Source: Streptomyces actuosus (GTDB lineage Bacteria > Actinomycetota > Actinomycetes > Streptomycetales > Streptomycetaceae). From it: DNA of 64,000 nucleotides. This document shows positions 18,788 to 29,477 of the stretch, piece by piece. The position numbers and the translations under genes were made by a program. The stretch's first letter is position 1; each line of letters begins with the position of its first letter. Below the pieces are notes generated by a model. The model worked only from the letters and a program-made list of their open reading frames with translations, was not told the DNA's origin and searched no databases. The stretch lies in NCBI RefSeq assembly GCF_016921115.1, contig NZ_JAFFZS010000010.1, positions 62,001 through 126,000 on the forward strand. Direction: 5' to 3'.

Positions 18788-19924
18788 ATGAGTGTCGGCA
18801 CGAGCAGCGCAGCCGGAGCACCGAAGGCGGCGCCCGCACCCGTGCCGCGGGCCGGTGAGCACGCCGCCCACCCCTGCGACCCCGACGACCTGCCCGACGG
18901 CGTCGTCGTCGCCGACGAGCGCGGCCGCGTCGTCTGCTTCAACACCGCGGCCGAGCGCATCACCGCCGTGCCCGCCGCCCGGGCCCTCGGGCAGCCGCTG
19001 GAGAAGGCCCTGCCCCTGGAGGACCTGGAGGGGCGGCGCTGGTGGCAGCTGACCGACCCCTACGGCGGACTCGCCATCCGGGTGCGCCAGCCCGAGCGCA
19101 ACCTGCTGCTGCCCGGCGGACGCGAGGTCCTCGTCTCCGCCCGCTACGTCCGCACCGAACCCACCGGGCCCGTCACCCGCGTCGTCGTCTGCCTCCGGGA
19201 CACCGAGGCCCGGCGCCGCACCGAGCGCTCCCACGCCGAGCTGATAGCGACCGTCGCCCACGAGCTGCGCTCGCCGCTGACCTCCGTGAAGGGCTTCACC
19301 GCCACCCTGCTGGCCAAGTGGGAACGCTTCACCGACGACCAGAAGCGGCTGATGCTGGAGACCGTCGACGCCGACGCCGACCGGGTCACCCGGCTCATCG
19401 CCGAGCTGCTGGACATCTCCCGGATCGACTCCGGGCGGCTGGAGGTGCGCCGCCAGCCCGTCGACATCGGCGCCGCCGTCGGCCGCCACATCCAGGCGTA
19501 CGTCGCCGCCGGGCAGCCCGCCGACCGGTTCCTGCTGCGGATCGAGCAGCCGCTGCCCGCCCTGTGGGCCGACCCGGACAAGATCGACCAGGTGCTCAGC
19601 AACCTCATCGAAAATGCCGTGCGGCACGGCGAGGGAACCGTCACCATCGACATCACGCCCACGGCGTCCCCCCGCGAAGGAGAGGACACCGGCACGTCGG
19701 TCACGGTGAGCGACGAAGGGCCCGGAATCCCGGAGGAGTCCATGAGCCGCGTCTTCACCCGCTTCTGGCGGGGCAGCAAGCGCGGCGGCACGGGCCTCGG
19801 GCTGTACATCGTCAAGGGCATCGTCGAAGCCCACGGCGGCACCATCACCGTCGGCCGCGCCCCCGGCGGCGGCGCTCAGTTCCGATTTACCCTGCCCGTG
19901 GCGGCACCGGCGTATCTCGCCTGA
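18788..19924 (+). CDS. PAS-domain sensor histidine kinase (orphan)
   Basis: 378 aa, soluble (no membrane helix). The PAS domain lies at about 35-140 (LPDGVVVADERGRVVCFNTAAERI). The dimerisation/phosphoacceptor H-box is at His158 (IATVAHELRSPLTSVKGF). The HATPase has N-box NLIENAVRHG, G1 DEGPGIPEESM, F FTRFWRG and G2 GGTGLGLYIVKGIVEAHGG. A cytoplasmic signal is implied. No response-regulator gene is adjacent, so its partner is elsewhere. It sits 47 bp after the methyltransferase gene and may share its transcript. Confidence 0.92.
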   Translation: MSVGTSSAAGAPKAAPAPVPRAGEHAAHPCDPDDLPDGVVVADERGRVVCFNTAAERITAVPAARALGQPLEKALPLEDLEGRRWWQLTDPYGGLAIRVRQPERNLLLPGGREVLVSARYVRTEPTGPVTRVVVCLRDTEARRRTERSHAELIATVAHELRSPLTSVKGFTATLLAKWERFTDDQKRLMLETVDADADRVTRLIAELLDISRIDSGRLEVRRQPVDIGAAVGRHIQAYVAAGQPADRFLLRIEQPLPALWADPDKIDQVLSNLIENAVRHGEGTVTIDITPTASPREGEDTGTSVTVSDEGPGIPEESMSRVFTRFWRGSKRGGTGLGLYIVKGIVEAHGGTITVGRAPGGGAQFRFTLPVAAPAYLA

Positions 19925-20014
19925 CGCCCCACGGGCGCATGCGCACACCCCCACCCCGTTAGACTCGGCCTTTGGCACCTTTGTGTCCTGCACGCGGCCC
20001 TTGCGAGTCGGTGA

Positions 20015-21174
<1,160 letters not shown>

Positions 21175-21175
<1 letters not shown>

Positions 21176-23718
21176 TGCGGGTCCCGCTTTCGTGGCTGCG
21201 GGAGTACGTCGACCTGCCGGTGACCGAGACCGGCCGGGACGTCCAGGCCAAGCTGGTGTCGGCCGGTCTGGAGGTCGAGACCGTCGAGCACCTCGGCGCC
21301 GACCTCAAGGGCCCCCTCGCCGTCGGCCGGGTGCTGACCGTCGAGGAGCTGACGGACTTCAAGAAGCCGATCCGCTTCTGCACCGTCGACGTCGGACAGG
21401 CCAACGGCACCGGCGAGCCCCAGGAGATCATCTGTGGCGCCCGCAACTTCGCCGTCGGTGACAAGGTCGTCGTGGCCCTGCCCGGCGCGGTGCTCCCCGG
21501 CGACTTCCAGATCGCCGAGCGCAAGACCTACGGCCGGATGTCCCGCGGCATGATCTGCTCCGGCGACGAGCTGAACATGGGCGACGACGGCTCCGGCGGC
21601 ATCATCGTGCTCCCGCCGGAGACCGAGATCGGCAAGGACGCCGTCGAACTGCTGGAGCTGGTCGACGAGGTGCTGGACATCGCCGTCACCGCCAACCGCG
21701 GCGACTGCCTGTCCATCCGCGGCGTGGCCCGCGAGGCGGCCATCGCCTACGGTCTGCCGCTGCGCGACCCCGCCCTGCTCGACGTGCCGACGCCGAACGC
21801 CTTCGGCTATCCGGTCCAGGTCGGCGACCCGACCGGCTGCGACCGCTTCACGGCCCGCACCGTCACCGGTCTGAGCCCCGAGGCACGCTCGCCGATCTGG
21901 TTGCAGCGCCGGCTGCAGAAGGTCGGCATGCGGCCGATCTCGCTCGCCGTCGACGTCACCAACTACGTGATGATGGAGATCGGCCAGCCGCTGCACGCCT
22001 ACGACCGCCACCGGGTCCAGGGCGCCATCGGGGTCCGCCGGGCCGAGCCGGGCGAGAAGCTGACCACCCTCGACGGTGTCACACGCACCCTCGACGCCGA
22101 GGATCTGGTGATCACCGACGAGCGCGGCCCGATCGGCCTCGCCGGCGTGATGGGCGGCGCCGCCACCGAGATCGCCGACCGTCAGCCCCCGGCGGAGCCG
22201 GCCGCGGGCACCGCCGACGCGGGGGCCGCCACCACCGACGTGGTCGTCGAGGCGGCCCACTTCGACGCCGTGTCGATCGCGCGCACGGCCCGCCGCCACC
22301 GGCTGTCCTCGGAGGCGTCCCGCCGCTTCGAGCGCGGCGTCGACCCCGCGGCCGCCGCCGCGGCGGCGCAGCGTACGGTCGACCTGCTCGTGCTGCTCGC
22401 GGGCGGCACCGCCGAGGCCGGGGTCACCGAGATCGTCGCGCCGTCGGGACCGCGCACCATCACCGTCCCCGCCGACCACCCCGACAGGGTGGCGGGCGTG
22501 ACCTACGGCCGCGAGACCGTGGTGCGGCGTCTCCAGGAGATCGGCTGCGACGTGTACGGGCAGGACGAGCTGATCGTCACCGTCCCGTCCTGGCGCCCCG
22601 ACCTCGCCGAGCCGAACGACCTCGCCGAGGAGGTCATCCGCCTGGAGGGCTACGAGAACCTGCCCTCCACGCTGCCCAAGCCGCCCTCCGGCCGCGGTCT
22701 CACCCACCGCCAGCGGCTGCACCGCCGCGTCGGCCGCGCCCTGGCCGGGGCGGGCTACGTCGAGGCGCCGAACTACCCGTTCATCGCCGAGCAGGTCTTC
22801 GACCAGCTCGGGCTGGAGGCCGACGACCCGGCCCGCCGCGTCGTGCGGCTCACCAACCCGCTGAACGACGAGGAGCCCGCGCTGCGCACGTCGCTGCTGC
22901 CGGGCCTGCTCGGCGCCCTGCGGCGCAACGACGGCCGCGGTTCGCACGACCTCGCCCTGTTCGAGACGGGACTGGTCTTCCACCCGCGTGCCGAGCAGCC
23001 CACCGCCGCCGCGCTGCCCGTGGACCGGCGCCCCACCGGCGAGGAGATCGCCGGACTCGACGCCGCGCTGCCCGAGCAGCCGCGCCACGTCGCCGTCGTC
23101 CTCGCGGGCGCCCGCGAGCAGGCCGGCTGGTGGGGCCGGGGCCGTCCGGCCGACTGGGCCGACACGGTCGAGACGGCGCGCGCGGTGGCGCGTGAGGCCG
23201 GCGCCGACCTGCTCGTCCGCAAGGGCCAGTACGGTCCGTGGCACCCCGGCCGGTGCGCCGAACTGGCGGTCACGGTCGACGGCGCGGAGCGGGTCGTGGG
23301 CCATGCCGGCGAGCTGCACCCGCGTGTGCTGAAGGCGCTGGGCCTGCCCGCCCGTACGTGCGCCATGGAGCTCGACCTCGACGTGCTGGAGCAGGTCGGT
23401 GAGGACACCGTGCCGGCGCCGCGGATCTCCACCTTCCCGGTCGCCACACAGGACGTCGCCCTCGTCGTCGACAGGCCCGTCCCGGCCGCGGAGGTCGAGG
23501 CGGCCCTGCGCGAGGGCGCGGGCGACCTGCTGGAGTCCATCCGGCTGTTCGACGTGTACGTGAACGACGACCAGCTCGGCGCGGGGCGGAAGTCCCTGGC
23601 GTACGCGCTCCGTTTCCGGGCCGCGGACCGCACGCTGACCGTGGACGAGGCATCGGCCGCCCGCGACGCGGCCGTCGCCCTCGCCGGCGATCGCACCGGG
23701 GCGGTACTGCGCAGCTAG
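21175..23718 (+). CDS. pheT: Phenylalanyl-tRNA synthetase beta subunit
   Basis: 847 aa, full length. Begins [15 protein letters not shown]. It has the EMAP/OB-type tRNA-binding domain (about 45-155, ending with [14 protein letters not shown]), the B5 domain ([20 protein letters not shown]) and B3/4 editing region ([16 protein letters not shown]). The catalytic-like domain (about 490-720) begins [20 protein letters not shown], and a C-terminal FDX-ACB domain (about 750-845) has [13 protein letters not shown] and [14 protein letters not shown]. Forms the alpha2-beta2 enzyme with PheS and edits Tyr-tRNA(Phe). Followed by a strong terminator. Confidence 0.97.
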
Positions 23719-23796
23719 GGCGGTGACCACCGGGGCACCGCGGGGCCGGCGGGACCTCCGCACCACGCCCCGGGTGCCGCCGACGGGTTGCCGGGA

Positions 23797-23831
23797 GGGG
23801 CGCTCTCGTACGCGACGTACGAGGGCGCCCC
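23797..23831 (+). terminator. Terminator of pheST
   Basis: Sixteen-pair stem GGGGCGC-T-CTCGTACG / CGTACGAG-G-GCGCCCC (one U-G pair) with loop CGA, 79 bp after pheT. No U-tract. Very stable and nearly perfect. Confidence 0.85.
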
Positions 23832-24426
23832 TTCCGCGCAGGGTGGCCCGCCCCGGCCCTGCGGACCGCTGCGACCGGGGGAGACGCCGGTCCTGTTCAC
23901 GGACGGCGCGGAGGACGCCCGCGACAGCCGGGGCCGCGTCTTCCCCTCTCCGCGTGCCACGCCGCGCCCGCTCCCCGGCCCCGCAGTCGGTGTTGCGCAC
24001 GACGACGGCGGCGCCGCTGTGGCAGACCGCGGGCCGGACCGCGGTCGACGTGGGCGTCCTGGTGCTGCGAAACGAGCGCCACGGCCTGCCGACCCAGGGC
24101 ACCCCACTGGGCGCGTGGCCGGCCACCGCGCACCCACGGCCCGCCGACCACCTGGAGCGCAAGGGCGCGTGAGGCCGACAGCCGGCAGGCCGTCCGCCCC
24201 GCCACGGAGTGTCGGGCAGGCAGCCGGGCGGACGGCGCGCAAGCGGACCGCCGCACTGTACGAGGGGGAGCCGGCGGCCCGGCCGGCCTCTTGCGAGGCA
24301 GTTCAGTCAACCTTTCGGGAACTCTCCGCGACAGCGCGCGCACAGCACGGATCCGGGCACTCGGTTCACACCCCGTGTGAAGCGCGACGCACTAGTCTGT
24401 CCGCCACCGAGCCACCGGGGGGCACG
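23832..24426. other. Non-coding stretch between pheT and the NsdA-like gene
   Basis: No supported gene; open frames here are Arg/Pro-rich without family motifs. Seen are a 10-bp inverted repeat CCGTCCGCCC/GGGCGGACGG at 24190-24199 and 24226-24235, and a palindrome TTCACAC-CCC-GTGTGAA at 24365-24381. Close after the palindrome is a possible -10 element TAGTCT (24393-24398) for the downstream gene. The palindrome may be an operator. Confidence 0.5.
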
Positions 24427-25767
24427 ATGCAGCCCAACACTCTGCTGGACGCGATCCTGGACGAGGCCGGGGTCTCCCATGCGGGACTGGCCGCACACGT
24501 CAATCAGGCGGGCCGGGCGCGCGGTCTGGCGCTCCGCTACGAGCACACCGCCGTCGCGCGCTGGCTGAAGGGGCAGCGTCCGCGCGGCCAGGTGCCCGAC
24601 CTGATCTGCGAGGTGCTCGCCGCCCGGCTGCACCGGCCGGTCACCCTCGACGACATCGGCCTGGGCGTACCGGGCGAGCCCGCCACCGCGCACGGCACCT
24701 CGCTGTCCGGGTTCGTGGAGCGGGCCACCGCCCTGTGGCGCTCCGACGAGCAGCAGCGGCCGCACATCTTGGGCGCGCCCGCCGTCACCGGCACGCCCGC
24801 CGTGATGCCGGTGTGGGAGTGGGAGAACCCGCCCGAGGACGTGGACGTCTCCCGCGGCGGCCGGCACCGGGTCACGCCCGCCGACCTGGAGATGCTGCGC
24901 TCCGCCCGCACCCACTACGAGCAGCTGTACCGCAAGGCCGGCGGCGTGGCGACCCGCGCCCGCATCGTCGGCTTCCTCAACGCCGAGGCCGCCCCGCTGC
25001 TGCGGGGAAGCTACACCGACGCGACGGGCCGCCAGCTGCACCGGGCCACGGGCGGCCTGGTGGCGATCGCCGGCATCTGCGCGTACGACTCCGACGCGCA
25101 CGGCCTGGCCCAGCGCTACTTCCACCAGGCTCTGCGGCTCGCCAAGGCCAGCGGCGACCGGGGACTGGGCGCGTACGTCATCGCGCTGCTGGTCAACCAG
25201 GCGCTGTTCATGGGGGAGTACCGGCAGGCCGTCGCCTTCGCCGAGGCCGCGCTGCGCGCCGCCGGCAGGCACATCACCCCGGCGCTGGGCTCCGACCTGT
25301 ACGCCATGCAGGCCAAGGCGTACGCGCACCTCGGCGACGGCACGAGCGCCCTGTCGTGCATCCGGCGTGCCGAGACGGCCGCCGAACGCATCCGGCGCGG
25401 ACACGAACCCGACGAGACCGGCTATGTCCAGCCGGGCCTGGTCAACGTGCAGGTGGCGGAGGCCCTGCTCAGCCTCGGCGAGCTCCGGGCCGCGCAGGAG
25501 CACGCCGCCGCGGCGGTGGACAATCCCGCCCACGACCGCGGACGGGTGCACCGGCTGGCGATGCTCAGCACGATCGAGCTCCGTCAGGGAAACGCCGACA
25601 AGGCGGTGGCCACGGCCGTGCAGATGGCCGAGCAGGCCCGCGGCATGGAGTCCCAGCGGCTGCGGGACAGACTCAGGGCGGTCCGTGAGCACCTGGCGCG
25701 CAGCGGCTGCGCCGGCACCGTCGAGGCCGCCGAACTGATCGACGGGGCGCTGCGCGTGCCGCTGTAG
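24427..25767 (+). CDS. NsdA/NsdB-like tetratricopeptide regulatory protein
   Basis: 446 aa. The N-terminal about 75 residues form a helical DNA-binding-like region (LDAILDEAGVSHAGLAAHVNQ, HTAVARWLKGQRPRGQVPDLICEVLAARL). After a linker with WEWENPPEDVD, the C-terminal half is a run of TPR-like helix pairs: AQRYFHQALRLAKASGD, AVAFAEAALRAAG, SALSCIRRAETAAERI, AAQEHAAAAVDNPAHDRGR. The architecture matches the NsdA family, whose founder in S. coelicolor negatively affects sporulation and antibiotic production. Which developmental or metabolic genes this paralogue controls is unknown. Preceded by a perfect 7-bp-arm palindrome that may be its operator. Confidence 0.82.
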   Translation: MQPNTLLDAILDEAGVSHAGLAAHVNQAGRARGLALRYEHTAVARWLKGQRPRGQVPDLICEVLAARLHRPVTLDDIGLGVPGEPATAHGTSLSGFVERATALWRSDEQQRPHILGAPAVTGTPAVMPVWEWENPPEDVDVSRGGRHRVTPADLEMLRSARTHYEQLYRKAGGVATRARIVGFLNAEAAPLLRGSYTDATGRQLHRATGGLVAIAGICAYDSDAHGLAQRYFHQALRLAKASGDRGLGAYVIALLVNQALFMGEYRQAVAFAEAALRAAGRHITPALGSDLYAMQAKAYAHLGDGTSALSCIRRAETAAERIRRGHEPDETGYVQPGLVNVQVAEALLSLGELRAAQEHAAAAVDNPAHDRGRVHRLAMLSTIELRQGNADKAVATAVQMAEQARGMESQRLRDRLRAVREHLARSGCAGTVEAAELIDGALRVPL

Positions 25768-25894
25768 TCACCGCGGCCGTCCTCCCGGGTGCGTACGGGT
25801 GCGCCCGCCGCGCTGCACGCTGCCCTGTGTGCGCCTGCTGCCGGCTCCTTCCTGCTGCGATATTGCCCCTTACTCAGCGGAAGGTGGCAGATCC

Positions 25895-26440
25895 ATGCAG
25901 TGGGCGAAACTGAACGAACAAAATGTGTACTCAAATCGCTGGTTCAGCGTCAATCTCGCGGAGGTCGAGCTGCCGGACGGCCGGCATCTCGACCACTTCC
26001 TGATACGGCTGCGCCCCGTCGCCGTGGCCACGGTGGTGAACGAGGCCAACGAGGTCCTCCTGTTGTGGCGCCACCGCTTCATCACGGACAGCTGGGGCTG
26101 GGAACTCGCGGCGGGCGTCGTCGAGGACGGCGAGGGCATCGCCCACGCCGCAGCCCGGGAACTGGAGGAGGAGACCGGCTGGCGGCCGGGACCCCTGCGG
26201 CACCTGATGAGCGTGGAGCCCTCCAACGGGCTCACGGACGCCCGGCACCACATCTACTGGGCCGACCGGGGCGCGTACGTCGGTCACCCCGTGGACGACT
26301 TCGAGTCCGACCGCCGGGAGTGGGTCCCACTCAAACTCGTCCCCGACATGGTCGCCCGGGGGGAGGTCCCGGCCGCCAACATGGCGGCCGCGTTACTGAT
26401 GCTGCACCATCTCAGGCTCGGGCACGACGCCGCGCCCTGA
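25895..26440 (+). CDS. Nudix hydrolase (ADP-ribose pyrophosphatase-like)
   Basis: 181 aa. A perfect Nudix box lies near residues 70-92: GVVEDGEGIAHAAARELEEE, then TGW, matching Gx5Ex7REUxEExGU. The preceding VLLLWRHRFI and WGWELAAG are those of the ADP-sugar pyrophosphatase group, so hydrolysis of a nucleoside diphosphate linked to a sugar or similar group is likely; the exact substrate is unknown. The ATG follows GAAGGTGG. It lies 127 bp after the NsdA-like gene. Confidence 0.88.
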   Translation: MQWAKLNEQNVYSNRWFSVNLAEVELPDGRHLDHFLIRLRPVAVATVVNEANEVLLLWRHRFITDSWGWELAAGVVEDGEGIAHAAARELEEETGWRPGPLRHLMSVEPSNGLTDARHHIYWADRGAYVGHPVDDFESDRREWVPLKLVPDMVARGEVPAANMAAALLMLHHLRLGHDAAP

Positions 26441-26445
26441 GGCCG

Positions 26446-26703
26446 CTACCGTCCGAGGGCCTGCCACACGGCGACAGCGAGAGCGCCCAGCGCGGTCAGC
26501 GCCGCGACGGCGGGCAGCGGCCAGCGGGCGTGCTCCAGCGAGACGATCCGGGTGCTCAGGTCGTCGACTTCCTTGGCGGTCTCCTCGGTGCGGTGGCTCA
26601 GCAGTGCCAGTCCGCCCTCGACCCGGGCGTGGGCCACATCGAGCCGGCGGCGTAACTCTGCGAGTTCTCCCTGGACGATCGGATGCTCGGGGCCGGTGGT
26701 CAC
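26446..26703 (-). CDS. Small tail-anchored coiled-coil protein
   Basis: 85 aa. The GTG has AGGAG 8 bases upstream, which decides this start over longer readings. Residues about 12-60 form a heptad-rich helix (LAELRRRLDVAHARVEGGLALL, then TEETAKEVDDLSTRIVSLEHA). A C-terminal membrane helix (PAVAALTALGALAVAVWQAL) ends at the stop. The arrangement suggests a tail-anchored oligomer facing the cytoplasm. No family recognised. It converges with the Nudix gene, separated by 5 bp. Confidence 0.65.
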   Translation of the reverse strand: MTTGPEHPIVQGELAELRRRLDVAHARVEGGLALLSHRTEETAKEVDDLSTRIVSLEHARWPLPAVAALTALGALAVAVWQALGR

Positions 26704-26834
26704 GAGTCCGCTCCTCTCCGTGTCGGTGGTACCTCCCTTGCATGCGCATGGTGAGTCAACCCGCCTGGTGGACGGATGGGGAGCGTGTGCGCCGGGCATA
26801 TGCGGGCCCGGGGCGCACACGGTGTGTGAAACGG

Positions 26835-26869
26835 ACGGGCCCGGCACTCACCAGGAGTGCCGGGCCCGT
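26835..26869. terminator. Strong terminator between dehydrogenase and small membrane-protein genes
   Basis: Perfect 15-bp stem ACGGGCCCGGCACTC / GAGTGCCGGGCCCGT with loop ACCAG. It lies 18 bp downstream of the minus-strand hydroxyacyl-CoA dehydrogenase stop and insulates it from the next minus-strand gene. Confidence 0.85.
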
Positions 26870-26887
26870 GCCCACTACGGTGTGTGA

Positions 26888-27748
26888 TCAGCCGTAGGTG
26901 TAGAAACCGGAGCCGGACTTGCGGCCCATCCGCCCGGCGTCCACCATCCGCTGGAGCAGCGGGGGAGCGGCGTACAGCGGCTCCTTGTACTCGTCGTACA
27001 TGCTCTGTGCGACGGACGCGACCGTGTCCAGGCCGATCAGGTCGGACAGCTTCAGCGGGCCCATCGGGTGGGCGCAGCCCAGCTCCATGCCGTTGTCGAT
27101 GTCCTCGCGGCTGGCGATGCCCGACTCGAACATCCGGATCGCGGAGAGCAGGTAGGGGATCAGCAGCGCGTTGACGACGAACCCGGAGCGGTCCTGGGCC
27201 CGGATGGCGTGCTTGCCCAGCAGCTTCTCGGTGAACAGCTGCGCGCGTCCGAGCGTGCCCTCCGAGGTGGTGAGCGCGGGGATCAGCTCGACGAGCTTCT
27301 GCACCGGCGCGGGGTTGAAGAAGTGGATGCCGATGACCTGGTCCGGGCGCGAGGTGGCGACGGCCAGCTTCACCAACGGGATGGAGGAGGTGTTGGAGGC
27401 GAGGATCGCGTCGGCGCGGGTCACCACCTGGTCCAGGACCTGGAAGATCTCGGTCTTGACCTGCTCGTTCTCCACGACGGCCTCGATCACGAGGTCCCGG
27501 TCGGCGAACTCGCCCAGGTCGGTGGTGAAGCTCAGCCGGTCCTGCGTGGACCGGCGCTCCTCCTCGCTGATCTTGCCGCGCTCGGCGGCCTTGGCCAGGG
27601 AGTTGAACAGCCGGGTACGGCCGATCTCCAGGGCCTCGCCGGTGGTTTCGGCGACCTTCACGTCGAGTCCGGCACGGGCACAGACCTCGGCGATGCCGGC
27701 GCCCATCTGGCCGCAGCCCACCACTCCGACGCGTTCGATGTCGGTCAC
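26888..27748 (-). CDS. 3-hydroxybutyryl-CoA dehydrogenase
   Basis: 286 aa. Rossmann start VGVVGCGQMGAGIAEVCARAG, then DLVIEAVVENEQVKTEIF. SSIPLVKLA and the catalytic His in HFFNPAPVQKLVELI follow. The C-terminal helical domain has DRSGFVVNALLIPYL and GMELGCAHPMGPLKLSDLIGLD. Oxidises or reduces (3S)-3-hydroxyacyl-CoA with NAD(H), a step of short-chain acyl-CoA and, in streptomycetes, ethylmalonyl-CoA/butyryl-CoA metabolism. The GTG follows AAGGGA. Single-gene unit ending at a strong terminator. Confidence 0.93.
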   Translation of the reverse strand: MTDIERVGVVGCGQMGAGIAEVCARAGLDVKVAETTGEALEIGRTRLFNSLAKAAERGKISEEERRSTQDRLSFTTDLGEFADRDLVIEAVVENEQVKTEIFQVLDQVVTRADAILASNTSSIPLVKLAVATSRPDQVIGIHFFNPAPVQKLVELIPALTTSEGTLGRAQLFTEKLLGKHAIRAQDRSGFVVNALLIPYLLSAIRMFESGIASREDIDNGMELGCAHPMGPLKLSDLIGLDTVASVAQSMYDEYKEPLYAAPPLLQRMVDAGRMGRKSGSGFYTYG

Positions 27749-27957
27749 ATCGTCCCTTTCGCTGCTGATCTACGGCTGATGCGCGGCTGCCCTGCGTCGG
27801 GCGCCGCCGCTCTCGGCTGTGGCAGGTCCGCCGTTGTCCGGTGCCTGCTCCGATCGTGCACGTTACTCCGAAGTATCGATGATCGATCGTCCGGGTGGGG
27901 CATTCTTGCCCGGAACGATCCGCGACGGAAGCGGATCCGGGCCGGATCGGGGCGCGC

Positions 27958-29184
27958 ATGGGGCGGATCACACGGCGGGCGTTCGCGGTGGCGGCTCTGT
28001 CGACCCTGGCGATGGGACCCTCGGCCCCCGGCGGAGAACGCCGGCGCGTGCAGGAGCCGGGCGAGATGCGCGGCATGTGGATTGCGACCGTCGGCAACCG
28101 CGACTGGCCCTCCCGGTCGGGGCTGACGGCCGAGGCACAGCGCCGGGAGCTGGTCGCCCACCTCGACACGGCGGCCCGACGCGGGCTCAACGCCGTGTTC
28201 CTCCAGGTGCGGCCCACCGCCGACGCCCTGTGGCCGTCCCCCTACGAGCCCTGGTCGGCCTGCCTCACCGGAACCCAGGGGCGCGACCCGGGCTGGGACC
28301 CGCTGGGCACGGCCGTGGCGGAGGCGCACGCCCGCGGGCTGGAACTGCACGCATGGTTCAACCCGTACCGCATCGCCGCCCACTCCGATCCGGGCCGGCT
28401 GGTCGCCACCCACCCCGCACGCCGGCACCCCGACTGGGTGGTGACCTACGGCGGCAGGCTCTACTACGATCCCGGCCTGCCGGAGGTCCGCTCCTTCGTC
28501 CAGGACGCGGTCCTCGACGCCGTCCGGCAGTACCCCGTCGACGCGGTCCACTTCGACGACTACTTCTACCCGTATCCCGTCGCCGGGCAGATCTTCGACG
28601 ACGCCGCCGCGTACGACCGCCACGGCGGCGGATTCCCGAGCCGGGCCGCCTGGCGGCGCGACAACATCGACCGGCTGGTGCTCGAGACGGCAGCCCGGAT
28701 CGAGGAGGTCCGGCCCGGCACGCAGTTCGGCATCAGCCCCTTCGGGGTGTGGCGCAACGTCGCCTCCGACCCGCGCGGCTCCGACACGCGGGCCGGGGTA
28801 CAGACGTACGACGACCTGTACGCGGACACCCGCACCTGGGTGCGCGAGGGCTGGATCGACTACGTCGTGCCGCAGTTGTACTGGAACATCGGCTTCGCCG
28901 CCGCCGACTACGCGAAACTGCTGCCCTGGTGGGCCGAGGCCGCCCGGGGCAGCAGGACGCGGCTCTACCTGGGGGAGGCGCTGTACAAGGCGGGGGACCC
29001 CGCGCAGCCCGCGGCCTGGAGCGACCCGGCCGAGCTGTCCCGTCACCTGACCCTCGCCCGGAACCACCCGGAGGCGCGCGGGCACGTGTTCTTCGCCGCG
29101 CGGGAGGTGGCCACCGACCCGGCAGGAGCCATGGCGCGGGTGACTGCCGACCACTACCGGCTGCCCGCGGCGCCCCCGCGCTGA
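27958..29184 (+). CDS. Secreted GHL10-type glycosyl hydrolase-like protein
   Basis: 408 aa. The N-terminus MGRITRRAFAVAALSTLAM is a Tat-type signal (RRAF followed by a short hydrophobic stretch). The TIM-barrel core has MRGMWIATVGNRDWPS, GLNAVFLQVRPTADALWPS, GLELHAWFNPYRIA, VDAVHFDDYFYPYP and YVVPQLYWNIGF, the pattern of GHL10 (DUF187) proteins. Acidic residues in HFDDYFYP are likely catalytic. Related proteins act on cell-wall or exopolysaccharide glycans; the substrate here is unknown. The start at 27958 was chosen because it opens the twin-arginine signal. Confidence 0.85.
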   Translation: MGRITRRAFAVAALSTLAMGPSAPGGERRRVQEPGEMRGMWIATVGNRDWPSRSGLTAEAQRRELVAHLDTAARRGLNAVFLQVRPTADALWPSPYEPWSACLTGTQGRDPGWDPLGTAVAEAHARGLELHAWFNPYRIAAHSDPGRLVATHPARRHPDWVVTYGGRLYYDPGLPEVRSFVQDAVLDAVRQYPVDAVHFDDYFYPYPVAGQIFDDAAAYDRHGGGFPSRAAWRRDNIDRLVLETAARIEEVRPGTQFGISPFGVWRNVASDPRGSDTRAGVQTYDDLYADTRTWVREGWIDYVVPQLYWNIGFAAADYAKLLPWWAEAARGSRTRLYLGEALYKAGDPAQPAAWSDPAELSRHLTLARNHPEARGHVFFAAREVATDPAGAMARVTADHYRLPAAPPR

Positions 29185-29185
29185 C

Positions 29186-29392
29186 CTACGGGGACTGGGG
29201 CGCGTGCCGGCCCCGGTGGCGGATCTCGGTGTCGGGACCCGGTGAGCACAAGCCCTCGTGCCCGTCCTCGAAGCGGACGCGGTACGGGGGATTGCCCTTC
29301 TGGCCCAGGACTTCGACGATCTCGCCGACCTTGTCGTGCTGACCGACCACCCTGCCGTGCTGCACAAGCTGGTCGCCCACGGTTGCGCGCAT
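29186..29392 (-). CDS. DUF1918 domain protein
   Basis: 68 aa. Pattern MRATVGDQLVQHGRVVGQHDKVGEIVEVLG then PPYRVRFEDGHEGLCSPGPD is DUF1918, a small SH3-like beta-barrel domain of unknown role, common as single-domain proteins in actinobacteria. Convergent with the glycosidase gene, with 1 bp between the stops. Confidence 0.88.
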   Translation of the reverse strand: MRATVGDQLVQHGRVVGQHDKVGEIVEVLGQKGNPPYRVRFEDGHEGLCSPGPDTEIRHRGRHAPQSP

Positions 29393-29477
29393 CTGTGCGG
29401 CCTCCTCACCGATCTCCGGGAGCAGCGGTCCGTGGCCTTGAGTCTACGGCGGCGGGCGCTGGTGGGAAGTAGCCCGC

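Noticed and set aside
23723..24172. 149-codon frame after pheT ending with a moderately protein-like stretch (TAAPLWQTAGRTAVDVGVLVLRNERH)
   Set aside because: It overlaps the pheST terminator, has no RBS and its first half is Arg/Thr/Pro-rich. The later stretch could be a decayed gene fragment, but I recognise no family.
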